A DNA stretch of 64,000 bases from Ornithodoros turicata (taxonomy: Eukaryota > Arthropoda > Arachnida > Ixodida > Argasidae), in assembly GCF_037126465.1 (NCBI RefSeq), contig NC_088202.1:86470160-86534159 (forward strand). Reading direction: 5' to 3'. Below the pieces are notes generated by a model. The model searched no databases and was not told where the DNA came from. It was given only the letters and a program-made list of their open reading frames with translations. The translations under genes were made by a program, and so were the position numbers. Below are positions 57,405 to 64,000 of the stretch, one piece after another; the first letter of the stretch is position 1; every line of letters begins with the position of its first letter.

Positions 57405-57662
57405 CCGCGAAGCAACTGTGGCTATGAGCGGCGTACAGACGTGGACAGATGGAGAGAGGACAGCAGGAAGGAGTGGGGAACAGGGGGCTAATGTGCTCCC
57501 TGGGCCGACTTCAGGGGGAACTGTGCCGACATTCGTCTGGAAAGTCTTCGGAACACCAAGGGAAAACCTCAGACAGCACAGCCGGTAACAGGATTGAACC
57601 CGTGTCACCTTCCAGTCTCGGCCTGAAAAGCGATCATCTTAGCCACTATGCCACGGGAGCTA
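57405..57662 (-). mobile_element. Type-1 SINE, near complete
   Basis: On the minus strand from 57662: CTCCCGTGGCATAGTGGCTA (A-box region), GGGTTCAATCCTG (B-box, about 57590-57602), TGTGCTGTCTGAGG, TTCCAGACGAATGTCGGCAC, CCCCCTGAAGTCGGCCCAGG, CTCTCTCCATCTGTCCACG, TAGCCACAGTTGCTTCGCGG, ending near 57405. The most complete copy of the family here. Confidence 0.85.
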
Positions 57663-59456
57663 GTACTCTCTTAGAAAGACGTACCAAGCCATTAATATTG
57701 CAATTCCTTTGCATGTTCGCGACTGGCGCTTGTCAATCCGAGCAACGGAAGTCTTTCGCCTTTCTAGTTCACCGAATGAATCCTCAAAAAGGAATTTCCT
57801 CCGATAGCTCAGTTCACGGCCCGTGTGCTGCCCGTCTCGATCATCTGGTCGTGCTTCTGTCTTTTCTGTTTTAACCTTACGCAGCCTTCCGTAGCGAATT
57901 CCCGAAAAAGAGGACCGAACAACTTTCGGCAGCGGCTTCCAGAGGCTTCCAGCATTACGTCACTCTTTTAAACGATGAAGCAGATACGTTCTTTCATTTA
58001 CGAGGACATAAAAGTCATCATTCACGAGAAGACCTCACAAGCAGCAGCGAAACCGCCAGCACGGCGACAATGGGCAGACAGAAAAAAACTTGCCACGAGC
58101 CTCACACTCCCTCACGAGTTCGCGTGACTTACCTCCCCTGTCTCTCGCAGCGCTGTTATCTTCTCAGTTCATTTCACGACCATGTGCCAAGAAGAGCTAG
58201 AAAAGGCCAATTATCCGTAACAGAGGCGTAATGGCAAGGCGAGCGCACCTGACGGGGGACAACAATGTCTTCACCTACCTGGGTGGTTCCCCCGACGGCC
58301 CGAAGAAAGCACCCTGGGTGCTGCACTCGTCGACAATAGGATGCGCTGATATCGATACTGAATTAGCAGAAACGGCCCTGGTTGAGACGAAACAATGTCT
58401 CCAGCAGAGTTTCCGGAAGGCAGCTCGTTTGTCAAAATTAAACGTGTCGGATTTTGGCAGGATGGCTCAGTTCAGGACCACGTAAACCCGTGGAAGCGTG
58501 AAGGTATTAGAGTGACGGGCTCATTAATATACTTTGAGTAATCGTGACTAATTGATGGTGGGAGGGTGATTGCAGAGCTTTTCTTGCGACCGTTGCCGGT
58601 GGTCCGCACTTTGGGCGTTGTGCTTCGCGTGTGAAAGTCGATGAGTGCTGCTCGGTGTCTGCGGGAGTTGATTTGGGAACTGTCAACTACGATTGGCGTG
58701 ACCCAATGAGCAATGAGCAAGAAAATAGCAAACCACATCGTCCGTGGGCTGTACTTTATTTTGAAAAATTCGATTTACCTTGGATCAAGTGTTCGTGTAG
58801 AAAGGCTTCGCCACATTGTGAACGCCGCGTTCAATTTCAGACATATTCCTTTGACAAGATTTTATCTGGAGGCAAAACAACTTTATTGTCACATATCGTA
58901 GATGTTCGAAAGCGATATCACATATTTTCCGTTTCACTTTTCCCGGGTTATTAGGTCGTCCTGGTCTGAGAACGATGCTCTTGCGTTACCCATTACCTTG
59001 TTTACCCAGGGCACAGCTCTTGAATACGATATAACCTCTATAGCAGACGATTTTTTTCAAATACGATGTCTGACAACACGAACTACTTTCGTAATCCATG
59101 CATGCACCTTACGTGTGCCAAAAATCCGTCTGCGCGTTACACAGACAGGAAATTAATCATGTCAGCACAGTCTGCACCATATACACGTTGCTATTCTCGG
59201 CCAATTATTGTGTGACGTTGATACATCAAGGGCGGAAGTTGACTGGGTATATCGGGCGATAGCGCATGTAGTCCCCAGGCGGAAAGACACCGTCGTCACT
59301 GTAGTAGTCGTATCCTTGCCGGTCTTCGTTCCGGAAGATGCATCGTCGGTTCCAGCACTGCAGCGATCTGCAGCATGGAAAGTCGTAATGGCCGCCGCAC
59401 TACATGAAACACAGTATTTGCTTTCAGCGAACAGAGTGAAACGTAATACACAACGC
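57663..59456. other. No gene recognised
   Basis: An 84-codon frame at 58231 and a 107-codon frame at 58631 lack known motifs and start context support. Confidence 0.4.
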
Positions 59457-59599
59457 CATCTTAGTAGAAACCTTGAGCTCGAGGACCAAAATACAGAAAC
59501 GATACGACACAGGGGTCAAAAACCAGCAATTGAACCATAAGCCCTGTGTCGTGTCGTCTCTGTATTTTGGTCCTCAAGCTCAGGGTTTCTACTAAGATG
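59457..59599. mobile_element. 143-bp hairpin MITE
   Basis: The 58-bp arms are nearly perfect: CATCTTAGTAGAAACCTTGA, GCTCGAGGACCAAAATACAG, AAACGATACGACACAGGG and its complement at 59542-59599. The 27-nt loop is AT-rich. No coding capacity. Confidence 0.88.
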
Positions 59600-60504
59600 C
59601 CTATTTACCAGCTAGCCGACATCCTTTCAGTTTTAACAATGCCATTTCTTAGAACCTGAATCAGGCTCCTAAGTATTGCACGAGAAAGACTTTCTTTCAA
59701 GTCCCTGAAGACACTCGCCGGTACGAAATTCCGGTGACTTTGAATATTTCTGAAAAACTTTTTCTTTAGCCGCAAACAGCGCAATGACTGTCATATTTTT
59801 ATAGCAAATAATTCAACGCAACGCGTCGATTACATTACATCTTACGTGATCTATCCAGTTCGTCCCAAGAACAACGACAAGAATATGTACGACGACAACA
59901 ACAACAACAACATAGATGATGATGATGATGTGGGATGTTTCCCTGCGTTGAGTGCAGGAACCTACCCCATTTCAAAAATGTTGAATGTCGAATAATGTTT
60001 ATTGGGTAGGGTTTCTCGTTGACGAGGGAAATACTGGACCACATATCCTGCGATAATTTGGTGAAAAATATAATGATGAACATCACAGTGAGGACCGAAG
60101 TCCTACCTTGTCCAGAAAGGCTGCTTTTGGAACGAGGCGTTGGTATAAGCTCGATTTCACCATTTATCACGGACTAGTCCAAGTGAGAGACCACAGCTCT
60201 CCTCAGTAACCATACCTGGTGCTCAAAAGAAGAAGAAGAAGAAAAAGAAATGTTCTTTCTGCTTCTTTTCTCATTCGTTCCTTCGTCGAATATTTCGTTC
60301 AATAGGAGATCATTGGTGCAGAAACCTATATGCCCCTTTTAGTTATCAAAACTTACTTGCCTGGGTCGGAGATGTTAAAAACGTGTTCGAAATCAATTAC
60401 TGGACGCAGAATCTAATTAAGATCTTAATCTAAGAATATTAATCTAATTAAGAGTGAAAGTAATTGGAGTAGAGTATAGTAAATACTTCGAAAAAGTATA
60501 TAAT
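59600..60504. other. No gene; retroposon tail at about 59893-60000
   Basis: On the minus strand: GGGGTAGGTTCCTGCACTC, CATCCCACATCATC and a (GTT)n tail at 59893-59911. It resembles the tails at 28766-28858 and 49580-49635. An AAG-type microsatellite lies near 60228-60249. Confidence 0.4.
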
Positions 60505-60950
60505 ACCCCTGTCACACGGGCATTTTCGATCCTGCTCGACCGAACCTGCTTGAACCCAATGCAGATCGGATGGTGCTATACGGCCGCTTCCAAGCAGGAT
60601 CGAACTTTGATCCTGCTTGACTCAAGACAGTTCCCATAACAGGATTGAGAATTTCAAGACGGCTCGACGGCCGCCATTTGCATCCTCGACCCCGGTGAAC
60701 TGTCATAACTTAAGACGGACATGCGCGCGAAGCTACAAATGATGCTTACATCGGTATACGATAAATTACCACTAATATCGCTGTTATATAGGAAACGCGA
60801 AATTAATGAGTTCCGTTTATTCATTTGCACAGGTCAACCATTCAATGCGCATTGAAAGTGGCCGTGTAGAAGCGTCAAAACTCGAGCGTGCTCGGGAAGT
60901 TCGATGCAGATCGGATTCGAGAAGGATCGAAATGCCCGTGTGACAGGGGT
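60505..60950. mobile_element. 446-bp TIR element, ACCCCTGTCACACGGGC termini
   Basis: The left ACCCCTGTCACACGGGCATT, then TTCGATCCTGCTCGA, is mirrored at the right (TCGAGAAGGATCG, AAATGCCCGTGTGACAGGGGT). The outer 22 bp are a perfect inverted repeat. Inner GATCCTGCTTGA repeats recur at 60527-60625. TATA-like sequence flanks both sides, but the exact target duplication is unclear. Confidence 0.88.
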
Positions 60951-62292
60951 ATAAGACAGTTGAGTGCCACCGGCACATACTCTATTTTTATTTTTGTCGA
61001 AAACCAAACCAGTATGTCCGTCATCCAACTGTTTACTGTTCTTCTTTCTTTCTTTCTGTATTATTATTATTATTAAAGTAGGCTTTATAGACAAGTAGGA
61101 GTTGCATTTGATAAAGTTCGTCTGCTCTCTTTCTCTGAAAAATAACCCTCTTTTGCAAACATAGCATACACTAGCTGGTAACTTGTGAGTTGTGTTCAGA
61201 AAGAAAACGACTCGGAAAGGGTACCTCCTTCTTAGGTTTCATTCTGTTTTCTGCCATGCCAATATGTGAAAGAACGGAATCTACTGGGATTGGCCTGGCT
61301 ACAGAGGTGGCGAGCGTTTCTCTAATATAGAAACGGAACATTTTTTATATAATATGACCACATACCCCGACCTCCTATGTGGAAGAACCTTTCAATTGTC
61401 GTGGGATAAAGCATTCAAGAGAAAATTCACAGTAAGGAAATTAAAGGTCAAACTTGAGATCAGAATACAGAAAATTGATTCCGCAAGAAAGGTCAAAGCG
61501 GAATGAAAAGGCCGCGGAAAGAAGTTGTGAAACGGTACGTGATTTAAAACTAACAGACAATAATTTTAGTATTGAGTAGAAAATGTCGAATGGAGAAAAG
61601 CATGCGAAATAGATTACAGTACTCTTCGGGAAAAGTAGGTGCCGAGTATAAGATACTAAAATACCAACAAACGTACTCAAAATATAGTATTTTGAATATA
61701 CAGTACTCAAGATATGGGGGACTGGGCCTGGTTGACACAAACCTCATATCCCTGCGCACTCTGCGAACGCATGATGCCATGTTACCAAAGTGAGGTATTT
61801 CTTGATGGAGTTATCCGTGGACGTCGCAATAAGCCGTTTTGATCGAGGCGCTAAAATTATTAACACATGCTTGCTTCCCCGTGCACTGAAAGTGAATTTT
61901 CAAATCTCCCGAATCTTTCTTCTCCTGGGTCTTCTCCTTTCCGCATATTGAAGAACATCATTAGAATATGATAAAATCCCTAAAACCCCAGTGTTGGGAC
62001 AAATAAAAACAGACTAACATCTCCATTTTTTTCTTTTAAAAATCAATCGAAAGCAGACACAACACGTACACAGCACTGTACTTCCACCAAATGAATTTTA
62101 TTCCACAACTATCTATTTATACCGTTGTCCTCACAGTCGGCAGAACCTCCCAGAAGATTCACGGTTCACCTTGACGTTGATTTATTTTTAAACTTGCGTA
62201 TCTTTATCATTGTACTCTATTGATGGTCTGCTAATGCATTCCCCCTCATCTAAGATTAAACTGGCTTCATATATATAAGACTCCCAACCATG
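60951..62292. other. No gene recognised
   Basis: CTTT and TTA microsatellites at 61039-61076. Short frames only. Confidence 0.5.
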
Positions 62293-62465
62293 CAGGGATG
62301 GAACGATATCGATATTCTTACCGATATTATCTATATTTTATGCCTGCGATGTTATGGATACTTTTAAAAGCGATATTTATCGATAAAAATATCGATATTT
62401 ATCGATAAAAATATCGATATTCACATCGATATAGATATTGATATTACATCGATATAGATATGCAT
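62293..62465 (+). mobile_element. ATATCGAT-rich hAT-like end
   Basis: Starts CAGGGATGGAACGATATCGA and continues with many ATCGATA, ATATCGATATT and TTTATCGATAAAAATATCG strings. CAGGGATGG is a common hAT terminus. No opposite end identified. Confidence 0.5.
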
Positions 62466-62499
62466 GCTGATAGAAGTATCAGTAATTCGGTGGCTTCTG

Positions 62500-62652
62500 C
62501 CCAAGCAGCACAATGTACTGAATGTCGAGTGCAATAGGGGTGGACGGTATGTGTCTTATCGATCTTCTTTAGTTTCAGGAGTGTGTTCAAGGACTTTCAC
62601 ATTACCGTCCACCCCTCTTGCACTCGACTTTCAGTACATTGTGCTGCCTGGG
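62500..62652. mobile_element. Palindromic MITE family B, copy 2
   Basis: CCCAAGCAGCACAATGTACT, GAATGTCGAGTGCAATAGGG, GTGGACGGTA pairs with TACCGTCCACCCCTC, TTGCACTCGACTTTCAGTAC, ATTGTGCTGCCTGGG. It has the same 153-bp length as copy 1. TG instead of TA lies outside both ends. Confidence 0.88.
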
Positions 62653-64000
62653 TGCGCGCGGACAGGATATGAAAAAAATTAGAGGACGGTCTCGTGTAAC
62701 GCGAAATTCAGCGTCAGCTGTGCGTGTGGTGAAATGAGGCCGGATGAAAGTGTGTAGTATTGATTTGTGATCGCTAAAATGAATGAATGAAATCGCTGAA
62801 ATTTGTGATCGCTGATTTGACTGTCGCGTTGAGCGAGCGACATACCCTAGCTATACCGTGCTTGCAGCTGTGTCTGCCGCCGGCACCCTTCGTGCTTTAT
62901 GATGACGAGAAAGCTCTTTTATCCCGCTTTTTCAATGGTGAGTCTATTGGCAGCCGAACAAGGGCAAATTCATCAGAAGGCGTAAGGGAATATGTATACG
63001 ACTATTTCCCCACGTTCCCGGTCTTTTCTAAATTTGCATGAGAGAAAGAACAATGTCTGCCTTAAATGGAAACCGTCGCAAATGGAAATGCAGGAGCAGC
63101 ATCAAAGGCACGAAGACGTCTATACGCTCCGGAAGAATCTGTTACAAGAACATCCAATGTTCAATTCAATTCAATTCAATCTATTGGCACCCAAAAATCC
63201 CTGTAGAGGGCGTTAATATCGACTATAGTGCTGCCTCGTCTGCTGTGGAACTTGATCTCGGAGCGCACCGAGCGAAATGTGGCTTCTGTGCAAAAGCTGC
63301 AAGGTGTGACCCAAAAAACATGAGCTTCTTGCGGCACCTATACAATGTTTGTTCTAACCGCCGCAAATATAAGGATGACTAAGGACGATCATGATCTATG
63401 AAGCTGCTTTTGCTCATGCTCTATTAAGTCACATCACCCACACTGTGGCAGTGCATCAAAGGCCACAACCACACAATGATAACATTTACTTAAAGGGTTT
63501 CTGAATCTTCCCTGTTTACCATCATAATCGCTTCTTGCGTGATAACCTTCCCCACCTCTTGTATCATCCTACCCTGAAGGTGCACCATATTGGCACATCG
63601 TAGGTGGTATGGGCTTTTGGCATTAAAACAGTTTGTCGTAGTAAAAAAGCGGGGGAAATGTGTACTTCGAATATGTGTATTTTTTTCCTGCCTTCCGAAG
63701 GGATTCACCTCGTTCTATACACAGTAGCATAAGGGTTCAAAACGTGCACGTTTTTTACGCACAGAAAAATATCGTGCAAAATTTGTGCCAACCATATCCG
63801 GTCTCCCCGCCTACAGGCCTGGCCAAAGGCAGCACCGACGCATACTGTGCAGTATTCCACGCACATACAGCTATCAGCCCACCAACGCTCTGCCCTCAAA
63901 GCTCTCTTCACCTTTCTGGATACCATAGGACTTAGATCCTTATTGTGAAGGGGCTCATTATTTCATTCCCCGCATCACCACCAGCAATGGGGTAGAGTAT
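62653..64000. other. No gene; retroposon fragment at the window end
   Basis: An AATTC microsatellite at 63159-63180 precedes CTATTGGCACCC, possibly a retroposon junction. At 63961-64000, CATTCCCCGCATCACC, then CAATGGGGTAGAGTAT, matches the start of the tail-like segment at 2127-2200; it is cut by the window edge. Confidence 0.4.

Overview
The window looks like nuclear DNA of a chelicerate, most likely a hard tick. No run of adjacent genes is visible. What is visible is one split homeobox gene sitting in a sea of degraded transposable elements. The tick assignment is inference, from the arthropod-type eve gene, BEL/Pao, Ty3/gypsy and piggyBac relics, tRNA-derived SINEs, and many hAT-like and palindromic MITEs. 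I saw no rRNA or canonical tRNA gene, CRISPR array, operon or other prokaryotic feature.

The only confident host gene is even-skipped (eve/Evx) on the + strand. One exon (33057-33244) carries homeodomain residues 1-46. After a 534-bp intron, the last exon (33779-34330) carries homeodomain residues 47-60 and the whole C-terminal region, ending near an LFRPF peptide that resembles the Groucho-binding motif of insect Eve. The first coding exon was not found. Roughly 31.1-35.2 kb around these exons holds no recognisable transposon, unlike the flanks.

Layout. 0.3-0.8 kb: broken piggyBac transposase. 1.6-2.0 kb: tRNA-type SINE split by a 154-bp hAT MITE. 2.0-6.7 kb: decayed BEL/Pao retrotransposon with a 1-kb AGGTATA-rich insertion inside its integrase. 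8.0-8.5 kb: tandem duplication. 9.1-10.5 kb: SINEs and a TIR element. 13.7-14.3 kb: hAT MITE with a perfect 8-bp target-site duplication (TSD). 16.4-18.8 kb: hairpins, then a 1.45-kb foldback element whose arms carry ~104-bp tandem units. 20.4 kb: palindromic MITE. 21.35-23.9 kb: a hAT-like element holding a second hAT-like element. 26.9-31 kb: hairpin MITEs, a TIR element and a retroposon inside a MITE. 33-34.3 kb: eve. 36.1-36.5 kb: 5'-truncated LINE with a perfect 11-bp TSD. 39.8-43.7 kb: SINEs and GC-rich hAT ends. 49.7-50.3 kb: gypsy integrase tail. 50.6, 59.5, 60.5 and 62.5 kb: further MITEs.

The transposable elements are mostly inactive: non-autonomous, truncated, frameshifted or nested. 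Several nestings give relative ages (SINE in an older repeat with its empty site preserved; retroposon in MITE; hAT in SINE). I found no convincing new multi-gene system. The most unusual items are the foldback element with inverted 104-bp arrays, the AGGTATA-rich insertion, and the eve locus with a possible homeodomain-type palindrome about 11.4 kb downstream.
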